DNA of 64,000 bases from Thioglobus_C sp964448305 (GCA_964448305.1 CAYUWB010000004.1:10148-74147); one strand, 5' to 3'. Positions 45,158 to 52,925 are shown, counted from the stretch's first letter. Translations and numbers: made by a program. Notes: a model not told the origin generated them from the letters alone.

Positions 45158-45753
45158 AACCCATTGCAATCGCCCTAACTGGTGCATCTGGTATGCCGTA
45201 TGCCATTACTCTACTCCAAGAACTGGTTAAATCTCAAGAGAAAATCTACGTGATGATATCGGCTGCGGCCAATACCGTCATCGCCATGGAAACCAATCTT
45301 AACTTGGGTAGTGATACCAAAGCCATTGAAAAAAATCTAACTCAATACTTGAATGCTAAAGAGGGACAGATTGAAGTATTTTCTAAAAACCAATGGACGG
45401 CGCCAGTGGCTTCAGGCTCTAATCCACCACGAGCGATGGTGGTGTGTCCTTGCACCATGAGCACACTTTCAGCCATTGCTCATGGCTCGGCTGACAACCT
45501 GATGCATCGCGCCGCCGATGTGGTAATTAAAGAACAAAAAAAATTAATTTTAGTGCCTAGAGAAACCCCTTATTCGGCTATTCATTTAGAAAATATGCTC
45601 AAGCTTTCTCGACTAGGTGTGGCGATTATTGACGCCAATCCAGCGTTTTATCAAAACCCACAAAGTATTCAAGATTTAGTTAATTTTGTGGTGGCTCGCA
45701 TATTGGACCATCTAGAGGTTGAGCACGATCTTCTGCCCCCTTGGCAAGAATGA
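45154..45753 (+). CDS. ubiX: Flavin prenyltransferase UbiX
   Basis: UbiX makes prenylated FMN, the cofactor of the UbiD decarboxylase in ubiquinone synthesis. The 199-residue protein has IALTGASGMPYAITLLQEL, the SGSNPPRAMVVCPCTMSTLSAIA stretch and LVPRETPYSAIHLENML, all diagnostic. It is the last gene of the msrB-mpl-ubiX run. A perfect hairpin follows directly after the stop. Confidence 0.95.
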   Translation: MKPIAIALTGASGMPYAITLLQELVKSQEKIYVMISAAANTVIAMETNLNLGSDTKAIEKNLTQYLNAKEGQIEVFSKNQWTAPVASGSNPPRAMVVCPCTMSTLSAIAHGSADNLMHRAADVVIKEQKKLILVPRETPYSAIHLENMLKLSRLGVAIIDANPAFYQNPQSIQDLVNFVVARILDHLEVEHDLLPPWQE

Positions 45754-45784
45754 TTAGTATTATAGGCCTTGCCTATAATACTAA
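45754..45784. repeat. Perfect 14-bp hairpin between convergent genes
   Basis: TTAGTATTATAGGC, loop CTT, GCCTATAATACTAA. It fills the spacer between the ubiX stop and the stop of the TauE-like gene. There is no T-run on either side, so it is an atypical terminator at best. Confidence 0.7.
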
Positions 45785-46563
45785 AAATTGATAACGGTTA
45801 AACCTAAAAAAGCCAAAAATATCGCAAAGAATTTTTTGAGTTTTTTGCCATCTGCGCGATGTGCGACTTTAGCACCAAGTGGTGCAAACAAAACACTCAT
45901 CACCACAATACTGATGAGCGCTTCGGTATGAATAAAACCCAAACCACTGGCGGTATTTTCTATATTCCAACCTGCCACAATAAAACCCAATGCGCCGGCA
46001 ATGGCAATTGGCATACCCACCGCTGCTGAGGTGGCAATGGCGTTTTTAATATCAACATTGTTATAGGTTAAAAATGGCGTGGTCATGGTGCCACCACCAA
46101 TGCCAACGATGGCAGACACCAAGCCAATAATGTAGCCAGTAACACGCCACACCCACCTGCCCAAGTGATCAACATGTGCAGAACTACTAAGTCCAAAATA
46201 CATAATCGCAGCAACGCCAAATTCAAATAAGGCGAAGAAAATTCGCATAAAGTCAAAGCTCATCACTTTGGTGAGCAGCGCCCCACTAAAAGCACCCAGT
46301 AAGATCGTGGGCGTGAGTTTTTTAAAATTGTGCCAATGGATGGCGCCATGTTGATGATGGGCACGAACACTGGAGATTGAAGTAAATACAATCGCTGCCA
46401 AGGCGGTACCGACGGCTGTGTGCATGAGTACGGTTTGATCAACACCACCAGCGAGTAAATACAACAAAGCTGGCACTATGATCAGCCCACCACCAACACC
46501 TAATAGCCCGGCAATAAATCCTGAGAATGCACCCAGCAGTAATAAAAGTGCTATTTCAACCAA
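45781..46563 (-). CDS. TauE/SafE-family membrane transporter
   Basis: A 260-residue protein with about eight membrane segments in two related halves, each opening with a glycine-rich loop (GVGGGLIIVPALLYL and VGIGGGTMTTPFLTY). The TauE/SafE family exports sulfite or sulfonate-derived anions; the substrate here is inferred from the sulfur-related neighbourhood. It overlaps the end of the hydrolase gene by 13 bases and is third in the SoxH-like/hydrolase/TauE run. Confidence 0.85.
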   Translation of the reverse strand: MVEIALLLLLGAFSGFIAGLLGVGGGLIIVPALLYLLAGGVDQTVLMHTAVGTALAAIVFTSISSVRAHHQHGAIHWHNFKKLTPTILLGAFSGALLTKVMSFDFMRIFFALFEFGVAAIMYFGLSSSAHVDHLGRWVWRVTGYIIGLVSAIVGIGGGTMTTPFLTYNNVDIKNAIATSAAVGMPIAIAGALGFIVAGWNIENTASGLGFIHTEALISIVVMSVLFAPLGAKVAHRADGKKLKKFFAIFLAFLGLTVINF

Positions 46564-47276
46564 TTGCCAACTGTTTGAGTTAACAACTCATTTTGATCAT
46601 TAAAAAAATGATCACCTTGAATTTGTTTTTGTACATATCCAGTATTATGACTAGAAGCGGCTTGTCTTTGTTTAACCGTTTTCAAAACTGACTCTAGGTC
46701 TTCGGTGCCATAAAGATCTAAAGTTGGGATGTTTATATCAGACAGTCCAGATGAATCACCCATACCAATGGCGATGAATTTTTTAAATGGATGATCAGGA
46801 TTTCCTGCTAAGTAATGCCTAGCCATCCTTGTACCATGACTATGCGCCACCAATAAATCGGGTGACTTTCCCAAACCTTGAACATGCTTAATACTGGCCT
46901 TAATGCGCTTATCTGCATCGCTCCATAAAGGCTTGTATTCGTTACCCGGAATACCGTTAGCCAGTACTGGCAATTGTATAGACAGCGTATGATAACCCTG
47001 TTCAGTTAACGCTACGCGCAACGGCTGAATCACACCACTCCAATCAGGGTGCACACCCAAGCCATGCATGACAATAGCAACCTTATTGGATTCTGATTCA
47101 GACTCGGTAAAAATCGTTAAAAACTCTCGACCTTCATTCTCTATCCAAACCACATCACCATCCATTAGACCATCTTCAACAAAACTTGCCCAACGCGATT
47201 CCTTGGCGTAATCTGGCAGTGTTTGTGCAAAAGCAATATTACTAATTAACGCAAATAATAAAAACAGTTTATTCAT
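46551..47276 (-). CDS. Secreted alpha/beta hydrolase (DUF3530-like)
   Basis: A 241-residue protein with a signal peptide (MNKLFLLFALISNIAFA). The fold markers are the oxyanion-type HGLGVHPDW near residue 71, a nucleophile elbow-like AHSHGTRMA (Ser146) and a late histidine in IQGDHFFND. This resembles the DUF3530 group of alpha/beta hydrolases of unknown substrate. It lies between a SoxH-like hydrolase and a TauE/SafE transporter in one operon (18 bp and -13 bp spacing), but a direct role in sulfur chemistry is not shown. Confidence 0.75.
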   Translation of the reverse strand: MNKLFLLFALISNIAFAQTLPDYAKESRWASFVEDGLMDGDVVWIENEGREFLTIFTESESESNKVAIVMHGLGVHPDWSGVIQPLRVALTEQGYHTLSIQLPVLANGIPGNEYKPLWSDADKRIKASIKHVQGLGKSPDLLVAHSHGTRMARHYLAGNPDHPFKKFIAIGMGDSSGLSDINIPTLDLYGTEDLESVLKTVKQRQAASSHNTGYVQKQIQGDHFFNDQNELLTQTVGNWLK

Positions 47277-47294
47277 TTTTTCTCTCCTCTTTTG

Positions 47295-48206
47295 TTAATA
47301 ATCAAATTCCATTTTCTCAAATACCCATTGAGCATTCCTGCCGGCAATATTTTGATGCCCTGTTAAAAAGTGAAAATCGCTCTGGTCGATTTTACTCGCT
47401 TCTAACATATCACCATCATTGTCTAAAATTTTGACAACGTTAGTAATTAGAAATTGCAAATATTGCTGGGTATTTTTAGTGGCTGTGGCTAAATCAGAAG
47501 CTCGGCCATGGCCTGGGACAACATGCTCTGGCTTAAATTCGGCCATTTTATCGAACACATTTACCCAACTTTGGGCATCTCTAGCAGGGCCAATGCCCAG
47601 CATTCTGTCATTAAACACCACATCACCTGCAAACATAGTCTTGGTGCTTGGCATCCAAATTACAATATCACCCACGGTATGCGCCGCGCCAAAATGATAC
47701 AACTCTAAATTTACGTCGCCCAATGTAAGCTTCATTTTTTCATCAAATGCCTCTGTTGCAAACAAAGGCTCAGTACCGTCAAGGCTGTCTTTAATCAACC
47801 CGCCCAACCGAGTTAAATGATAATCAGCTCTGGCTTTTTGATCCGCCTTGGTTTTGCTAGAGGCAATAATCCTAGCGCCTAATTTTTGAAAATAATCATT
47901 GCCCAGCCAGCGATGATCTTGACCACCGGTATTAATAATAATTTTGATTGGTTTATCGGTAATTGTTTGAATCACTTCATGAAGCTCTTTAGCGCCGAGA
48001 TAACTTGCGCCAGAATCAATTAGAATCACGCCTTCATCAGTAACAATCACACCGTGGGTTGAGTTGTTGCCAAAATTAGTTGGTGATCGCTGGGTGGTTT
48101 CACCCTCTAAAGCATAGACATTTTCAGTAACTTTTTGCACATTAAGTGCAGCTTGTGCTGATATCGCACTAGTAATCAACATTAAAAATGCAGCTATTTG
48201 TCTCAT
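47295..48206 (-). CDS. SoxH-like periplasmic MBL-fold protein with altered metal motif
   Basis: A 303-residue MBL-fold protein with a signal peptide (MRQIAAFLMLITSAISAQA). It resembles the SoxH-like group found with sulfur and quinoprotein genes. Later metal ligands are present: H176 in GAAHTVGD, D195 in FAGDVVFND, and PGHGRAS. The first motif, usually THxHxDH, reads NTGGQDHRWLGN (D97, H98): the first two histidines are missing, so one metal site is changed or lost. It may bind a single zinc. It heads the operon with the hydrolase and TauE-like genes. Confidence 0.8.
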   Translation of the reverse strand: MRQIAAFLMLITSAISAQAALNVQKVTENVYALEGETTQRSPTNFGNNSTHGVIVTDEGVILIDSGASYLGAKELHEVIQTITDKPIKIIINTGGQDHRWLGNDYFQKLGARIIASSKTKADQKARADYHLTRLGGLIKDSLDGTEPLFATEAFDEKMKLTLGDVNLELYHFGAAHTVGDIVIWMPSTKTMFAGDVVFNDRMLGIGPARDAQSWVNVFDKMAEFKPEHVVPGHGRASDLATATKNTQQYLQFLITNVVKILDNDGDMLEASKIDQSDFHFLTGHQNIAGRNAQWVFEKMEFDY

Positions 48207-48303
48207 ACTTTGCTATCCCAACCTATAAAAAGATTATCTTACCACGCATGCACAAACCGATCACCAAAAAAATGGCAAATTTTAAGAATGGTCGTTTTTA
48301 ACT

Positions 48304-48422
48304 AAAAAACACCGATAATTACTATTTTTAGACAAAATTACACTAAAAACTACCTAAAATTGATAAAAAGTAGCATTTTACGGATAAAAATAGTAAAAAT
48401 ATAGGGATAAATAGCCAAAAAA
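48304..48422. other. Phased A-tracts, probable intrinsically bent DNA
   Basis: Runs of three to six A or T are centred near 48335.5, 48347, 48357.5, 48367, 48377.5, 48388, 48397, 48410 and 48419.5, a mean spacing of 10.5 bp, which is one helical turn. Further tracts lie at 48304-48309 and 48325-48329. Such phasing is known to curve DNA and often marks promoter or protein-binding regions. Confidence 0.7.
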
Positions 48423-48437
48423 TACCAATTTTTGGTA
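48423..48437. promoter_or_regulatory. Operator-like palindrome 1
   Basis: TACCAA, TTT, TTGGTA: perfect 6-bp arms around three bases, directly after the phased A-tracts. Possible regulator site. Confidence 0.35.
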
Positions 48438-48462
48438 AATTTAATGATTTTTTAAAGGATAA

Positions 48463-48479
48463 TTAGCAAAATTTGCTAA
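48463..48479. promoter_or_regulatory. Operator-like palindrome 2
   Basis: TTAGCAAA, A, TTTGCTAA: perfect 8-bp arms around one base, centred 41 bp (about four turns) from palindrome 1. The same TTAGCAAAAT/ATTTTGCTAA words make the hairpin at 2654-2678. Confidence 0.4.
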
Positions 48480-48564
48480 ATTTTTAGGATTTAGTATGCG
48501 CCTATCGCAAAACTCTTGAGGAAAAAAAGGTTGACAAGTATTAAACAATGCTTTTCCTGGCTTA

Positions 48565-48573
48565 TGGTATTAT
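48565..48573 (+). promoter_or_regulatory. Extended -10 promoter candidate before broken mlaC
   Basis: TGGTATTAT fits the TGnTATAAT pattern with one mismatch, 37 bases before the expected start of the mlaC remnant. Confidence 0.4.
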
Positions 48574-48609
48574 TTCTGCAAATATTTATCAAGCTAAGCA
48601 TATACTAGG

Positions 48610-49282
48610 ATCAAAAAAGTTACCGCTATATTAATACTGCTGCTTGCCAGCTTTTTTTCTTCTGTCGCTTCTGCTGAACCACCACCCGAGGTGGCTGCAG
48701 TACATATCATGACTGAATCTCTATTGGCACTAAAAGAGTCGAAAGCTCAAGGAAAAAGCTCTGTTGAGGATGTTGAAAACTTGATTGTTACTCATTTGTT
48801 TCCAAACATGGCCATCAATGAAAGTGCTAAATTAGCCTTAAAAAAAACATTGGTCTGGTCTAACGCCAAAACAACAACTAATTCTTAGAACCTATATTGC
48901 CGTTTCTTTGGTTGATAACTATTCTGCAATTCTAGCGGCTTATGACGACCTGGATAATATAAAGATTACTGCCGATTCTAAGGTTAAGCGCAAAGGCAAT
49001 AAAGCAATTGTCAAACTGTTGATTGATATTAATGGCAACAACAAGCCGGTAGAAGTTTCCCTTAAAATGGTTCTGACAGATGATTGGTCTATCTATGACG
49101 TGGTTTTTTCAGGCGTTAGCTTGGTTAAAAATTACAAAGCCACTTTTTAACTCGCACATTAAACGCAAAGGTATTGAAAGTTTGATTGCTAAAGCGTCAA
49201 AGACTTTAAGGAAACATACCGAAGAAAGTTGCCCAGTCTGTATTGCCATGAAGTTAAAAAAATCCGTCGTAGCGGCTAATTA
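48610..49282 (+). pseudogene. mlaC: Broken mlaC (phospholipid-shuttle periplasmic protein)
   Basis: Read across three frames this is MlaC/Ttg2D, the periplasmic lipid carrier of the Mla system. A signal-peptide-like start (IKKVTAILILLLASFFSSVASA) has ATC at 48610 where ATG is expected. Frame 1 fails after LALKK at an A8 run (48840-48847); the next frame continues HWSGLTPKQQLILRTYIAVS to WSIYDVVFSGVSLVKNYKATF. A second slip at a T5 run near 49144-49148 leads to NSHIKRKGIESLIAKASK. Each break is repaired by removing one base. No mlaD, E or F is adjacent. Sequencing error is possible, though the lost start codon argues for decay. Confidence 0.82.
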
Positions 49283-49310
49283 AGTCGCCCAGTTTTTTTC
49301 TTGTTAAAGG

Positions 49311-49757
49311 TTAAGACAGTTTAGATCGAATCACGCCTGAAACAACACCCATGTCGGCTTTTCCTGCTAATTGGCCTTTTAATACGCCCATAAGCTTACC
49401 CATGTCCTGCATTGAGCTCGCACCTGTGACGGCAATAGCTTTGTCCACAGCGGCGGTAATTTCAGCTTCTGAGAGCTGTGTTGGCATATAGTTGTTAAGA
49501 ATGGCAAGCTCTGCCTCTTCAACCTCGACTAAGTCGGTACGGCCAGCATCTTTGAATTGTGAAATTGAATCTTTGCGTTGTTTAACCATTTTTTGAATAA
49601 CGGCCAATACTTGGGTGTCGTCAAGCTCGATGCGCTCATCAACTTCTTTTTGCTTGATGGCACCTAAAATCATGCGAACGGCTTTTAAACCTGCTTTATC
49701 CTTGGCTTTCATGGCCGACTTCATATCGTTAATAATTTGGGCTTTAAGATCAGACAT
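49311..49757 (-). CDS. yqeY: YqeY/GatB-like domain protein
   Basis: A 148-residue helical protein of the YqeY family, related to the tail domain of GatB and possibly tRNA-binding; its exact role is not settled. Start set at ATG 49757 (MSDLKAQIINDMKSAMKAKD); the frame is open further but those residues derive from the rpsU terminator. Family marks are LGAIKQKEVDERIELDD, MVKQRKDSISQF and the C-terminal MGKLMGVLKGQLAGKADMG. It follows rpsU, as often in bacteria, with a terminator between. Confidence 0.92.
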   Translation of the reverse strand: MSDLKAQIINDMKSAMKAKDKAGLKAVRMILGAIKQKEVDERIELDDTQVLAVIQKMVKQRKDSISQFKDAGRTDLVEVEEAELAILNNYMPTQLSEAEITAAVDKAIAVTGASSMQDMGKLMGVLKGQLAGKADMGVVSGVIRSKLS

Positions 49758-49784
49758 AATATTAAGTAGTTTTATAAAATGATA

Positions 49785-49818
49785 AAAAAAATGCGGTTTA
49801 ATTATAAACCGCATTTTA
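49785..49818 (-). terminator. Rho-independent terminator after rpsU
   Basis: A 13-bp stem (AAAATGCGGTTTA / TAAACCGCATTTT) with a 4-nt loop and a run of eight T on the minus strand. It ends the alpha operon plus rpsU. Confidence 0.94.
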
Positions 49819-49827
49819 TTTGAATTT

Positions 49828-50043
49828 CTAGTACATGCGCTTGCGATGAACTCGATTTTTTGCCATCTCTTTATGAGTACGCTTAACCGCGGCTGCTTTC
49901 ATACGCTTGTTAACCCAAGTACGTTTTTCAAAGAATTCTTTTTTACGAACATCGGTAATAACACCAGCTCTGTCGCACGAACGACGAAAACGTCTAAGGG
50001 CAATATCAAATGGTTCGTTCTCTCTTACTTTAATTGAAGGCAT
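49828..50043 (-). CDS. rpsU: 30S ribosomal protein S21
   Basis: S21 is a small basic protein of the 30S subunit near the anti-Shine-Dalgarno. The 71-residue product begins MPSIKVRENEPFDIALRRFRRSCDRAG, typical of the family. In most gammaproteobacteria rpsU precedes dnaG and rpoD; here it lies 11 bp after rplQ and so seems added to the alpha operon, with the strong terminator after it. Confidence 0.97.
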   Translation of the reverse strand: MPSIKVRENEPFDIALRRFRRSCDRAGVITDVRKKEFFEKRTWVNKRMKAAAVKRTHKEMAKNRVHRKRMY

Positions 50044-50054
50044 ATTTTTTTCCT

Positions 50055-50444
50055 TTATGAATCAGTTGTGTCTGCATCAGCAGAGCTGTCAAAATCAACC
50101 AATTGAACAATGGCCATTGGTGCTTTGTCGCCAGTACGGAAACCAGCTTTTAAAATACGGATGTAACCACCAGGGCGGTCTTTGTAAAATGGGCCTAGTT
50201 CAGTGAATAATTTTGAAACTGAAGCGTCGTCACGTAATTTTGAAAATGCATTACGACGATTGGCAACAGAATCATTTTTAGCTTTAGTAATTAATGGTTC
50301 AACCACACGTCTAAGCTCTTTTGCTTTAGGCAGGGTTGTTTTAATTGTTTCATGTAGAAACAATGAGTTTGCCATATTTTGAAACATCGCCTTACGATGA
50401 GGCGCATTACGGTTTAGTTGTCTACCTGACTTTCTATGTCTCAT
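50055..50444 (-). CDS. rplQ: 50S ribosomal protein L17
   Basis: L17 sits near the exit tunnel of the 50S subunit. The 129-residue protein begins MRHRKSGRQLNRNAPHRKAM, diagnostic. The last residues (DFDSSADADTTDS) form a short acidic tail. It follows rpoA by nine bases and precedes rpsU by 11, in the alpha operon order. Confidence 0.98.
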   Translation of the reverse strand: MRHRKSGRQLNRNAPHRKAMFQNMANSLFLHETIKTTLPKAKELRRVVEPLITKAKNDSVANRRNAFSKLRDDASVSKLFTELGPFYKDRPGGYIRILKAGFRTGDKAPMAIVQLVDFDSSADADTTDS

Positions 50445-50453
50445 GTTATTTCC

Positions 50454-51434
50454 TTATTCACTCATTAGATCAACTGGTGGCCAGTTAGGAATAGCTGTTC
50501 CTAAATCAAGACCTTTGTCAGTCAATACTTCTTTAATTTCGTTTAATGATTTACGACCTAAGTTAGGCGTTCTTAGTAAGTCTTGCTCAGACTTTTGAAT
50601 CAAATCACCAATGTAGTAGATTTGCTCTGCTTTTAAACAGTTCGCACTACGTACAGTCAATTCTAACTCATCTACTGCTGCTAATAACTGCGGATCAAAG
50701 TCATCCGAAATTGGTAATGCTTCTTCTTCTTCAACTAACTCTAATTCTACAAATGAAGACAGCTGGTCTTGCAAAATAGTTGCTGCGCGTTTAACCGCTA
50801 CTTCAGCATCAACAGAGCCGTTAGTCTCAAGCGTGATGTTTAATTTGTCAAGGTTAACTTTTTGATCAACACGAGCTGCATCTACAGTAAAGCTAACGCG
50901 TTTGATTGGTGAAAAGCTTGCATCTAATTGCATGCCACCAATGGTTGAGGCTTCGTCGTCACGTGTTACTGCTGTGTCGTAACCAATGCCTGTACCAATT
51001 TTAAGTGTTAGTCGCATGTGACCGCCAGCATTAACTGTTGCGATTACCTTGTCTGCATTAAAGACTGAAATATCAGTACCATTTGCTTCAATATCGCCTA
51101 CTGTGATTTCACATGGACCTTTCTTGTCGATAACCACTTCAGCAGTATCGGCTGTGTTTAGAGCAACTGATACTTCTTTAAGATTTAATAGAATGTCTAA
51201 TACATCTTCTTGAACACCATCAATGGTTGAGAATTCGTGCATAACGCCGTCAATTGCCACTTCTGTGACTGCTGAACCCACCATAGAAGATAGTAATGTT
51301 CTTCTAAGAGCGTTACCCAGTGTATGACCAAAACCTCTTTCTAAAGGCTCAAGGATAATTCTGTATTCGTTGTTGCCTGTTTTTGATGATTCAACTAACT
51401 TTGGCTTTAAAAAGTCTCTTGCGCTACCTTGCAT
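50454..51434 (-). CDS. rpoA: RNA polymerase alpha subunit
   Basis: Start set at ATG 51434 (MQGSARDFLKPKLVE) with AAGGAATTAATT upstream, giving 326 residues; the frame to 51467 runs into rpsD. The N-terminal domain (EPLERGFGHTLGNALRRTLLSS) dimerises and nucleates the polymerase; the C-terminal domain with RTPNLGRKSLNEIKEVL contacts UP elements and activators. Between them lies a Glu-rich linker (ELVEEEEALPISDDFD). Confidence 0.98.
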   Translation of the reverse strand: MQGSARDFLKPKLVESSKTGNNEYRIILEPLERGFGHTLGNALRRTLLSSMVGSAVTEVAIDGVMHEFSTIDGVQEDVLDILLNLKEVSVALNTADTAEVVIDKKGPCEITVGDIEANGTDISVFNADKVIATVNAGGHMRLTLKIGTGIGYDTAVTRDDEASTIGGMQLDASFSPIKRVSFTVDAARVDQKVNLDKLNITLETNGSVDAEVAVKRAATILQDQLSSFVELELVEEEEALPISDDFDPQLLAAVDELELTVRSANCLKAEQIYYIGDLIQKSEQDLLRTPNLGRKSLNEIKEVLTDKGLDLGTAIPNWPPVDLMSE

Positions 51435-51444
51435 AATTAATTCC

Positions 51445-52071
51445 TTATTTTGAATACAATTCAACAATTAAATGTTCTTCAATCTCTGATGAAAGATCAT
51501 CACGAGCAGGAACATTTTTAAACACACCTTTTAGTGCTTTATTGTCTACATCAACCCAGTCAACTTGACCAGCTTGCTCAGCTAACTCAACAGCCAATTG
51601 AATACGGCTTTGTTTTTTAGCTTTTTCTCTAATTGAGATTTCGTCGTTTGCACTCACTTGGTAAGAAGGAATATTAACAATCGAACCATTCACCAAAACA
51701 GATTTGTGCGATACCAATTGTCTTGCTTCAGCGCGTGTTGCACCAAAACCCATGCGGTATACCACGTTATCTAGGCGACACTCAAGTAGTGATAATAAGT
51801 TTTCACCCGTAGAGCCTTTCTTTTGTGAAGCGCTCTTGTAGTACGAACGGAATTGCTTTTCTAAAATACCGTAAATACGTCTTACTTTTTGTTTCTCACG
51901 TAACTGTAAACCATACTCAGTACCTTTTTGACGACGGGCATTAGCACCGTGAACACCAGGTAATTGGGTTAATTTACACTTAGAATCTAATGATCTAATG
52001 CCACTTTTAAGAAATAAGTCCGTGCCTTCGCGACGTGCTAATTTACAAGTTGGTCCAGTATATCTAGCCAT
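51445..52071 (-). CDS. rpsD: 30S ribosomal protein S4
   Basis: S4 starts 30S body assembly and in E. coli represses the alpha operon by binding its leader. The 208-residue protein begins MARYTGPTCKLARREGTDLFLK and has the S4 RNA-binding domain (RLDNVVYRMGFGATRAEARQLVSHKSVLVNG). It lies between rpsK and rpoA. Whether the 86-nt leader before rpsM folds for S4 was not resolved. Confidence 0.98.
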   Translation of the reverse strand: MARYTGPTCKLARREGTDLFLKSGIRSLDSKCKLTQLPGVHGANARRQKGTEYGLQLREKQKVRRIYGILEKQFRSYYKSASQKKGSTGENLLSLLECRLDNVVYRMGFGATRAEARQLVSHKSVLVNGSIVNIPSYQVSANDEISIREKAKKQSRIQLAVELAEQAGQVDWVDVDNKALKGVFKNVPARDDLSSEIEEHLIVELYSK

Positions 52072-52080
52072 AATTTATCC

Positions 52081-52464
52081 TTATACTCTACGTTTCTTAG
52101 AAGGACGACAACCATTATGAGGGATTGGCGTTACATCTGTGATTGATTGAATTTTTAACCCTTGCGCATTAAGACCACGAATAGCAGAATCACGACCAGG
52201 ACCAGGACCCTTAACACGAACGTCTAAGTTTTTCATGCCGAAAGCCAATGCTTTTTCACCACAATTACCAGCGGCTACTTGCGCTGCAAATGGGGTTGAT
52301 TTTCTAGAACCTCTAAAACCAGAGCCACCCGATGTTGCCCAACAAACTGCGTTGCCGTGACGATCGGTAATCATAACGATGGTATTGTTAAATGTTGCGT
52401 GAATATGCGCAATACCGTCAGTAATGACTTTTTTTGATTTTTTCTTTGCTGGTGCTTGAGCCAT
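52081..52464 (-). CDS. rpsK: 30S ribosomal protein S11
   Basis: S11 lies on the 30S platform near the mRNA exit. The 127-residue protein shows HIHATFNNTIVMITDRHGN, SGGSGFRGSRKSTPFAAQVA and the C-terminal DVTPIPHNGCRPSKKRRV. Third position of the alpha operon between rpsM and rpsD. Confidence 0.98.
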   Translation of the reverse strand: MAQAPAKKKSKKVITDGIAHIHATFNNTIVMITDRHGNAVCWATSGGSGFRGSRKSTPFAAQVAAGNCGEKALAFGMKNLDVRVKGPGPGRDSAIRGLNAQGLKIQSITDVTPIPHNGCRPSKKRRV

Positions 52465-52479
52465 AATATCTACCTATGA

Positions 52480-52833
52480 TTATTTGATTAAACGACGAGG
52501 ACCCTTACGAGTTCTGGCGTTTGTTTTAGTTCTTTGACCACGAAGTGGTAATGATTTTCTGTGACGGATACCACGGTAACAACCCAAATCTTTTAAACGC
52601 TTAATATCCATTGCTACTTGACGACGAAGATCACCTTCAACTTCAAATTTTGCAACTGCGTTACGAATAAGTTCCAACTGATCTTCAGCGATGTCAGAAA
52701 CCTTAGTTGATGGGTCCAATTTAAGCTCTGCACAAATTGCTTTTGCTCGTGTGTCACCGATACCAAAGATTGACTGTAAGCCAATGACAATGTGTTTGTT
52801 TGTTGGAATGTTGATTCCCGCTATTCTAGCCAT
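52480..52833 (-). CDS. rpsM: 30S ribosomal protein S13
   Basis: S13 is in the 30S head and contacts 50S and the P-site tRNA. The 117-residue protein has MARIAGINIPTNKHIVIGLQ, the helix-hairpin segment IFGIGDTRAKAI, and the basic end GQRTKTNARTRKGPRR. It is the first gene of the alpha operon here, 127 bp after rpmJ, and is preceded by a perfect consensus promoter. Confidence 0.98.
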   Translation of the reverse strand: MARIAGINIPTNKHIVIGLQSIFGIGDTRAKAICAELKLDPSTKVSDIAEDQLELIRNAVAKFEVEGDLRRQVAMDIKRLKDLGCYRGIRHRKSLPLRGQRTKTNARTRKGPRRLIK

Positions 52834-52925
52834 TTATATTTTCCTTATATCCTATTTTTTTTCTTAAATCTGTACTATTTTTCTCTCAAAAAACAGTCTA
52901 AAAATCAAAACGCGAAAAACCGGCA

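Larger units (their letters stand above)
48207..48609. other. Long AT-rich intergenic region
   Basis: No gene is seen in these 403 bp between the divergent SoxH-like gene and the broken mlaC. The region holds helically phased A-tracts (48304-48422), two short perfect palindromes (48423-48437 and 48463-48479), a TTGACA at 48531 without a matching -10, and an extended -10 box at 48565-48573. Confidence 0.75.

Noticed and set aside
48531..48536. TTGACA as -35 box before mlaC
   Set aside because: The nearest -10-like hexamers are 26 and 31 bases away, too far; an extended -10 at 48565 is preferred.
48691..48888. Independent small gene from a GTG
   Set aside because: The frame extends upstream through a signal-peptide-like segment to 48610 and is the first part of broken mlaC.
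49080..49283. Small CxxC protein (ESCPVCIAM)
   Set aside because: Its N-terminal half is out-of-frame mlaC and its middle continues MlaC; the CxxC is probably beyond the real end of the gene. I could not decide which frame the last 25 codons belong to.
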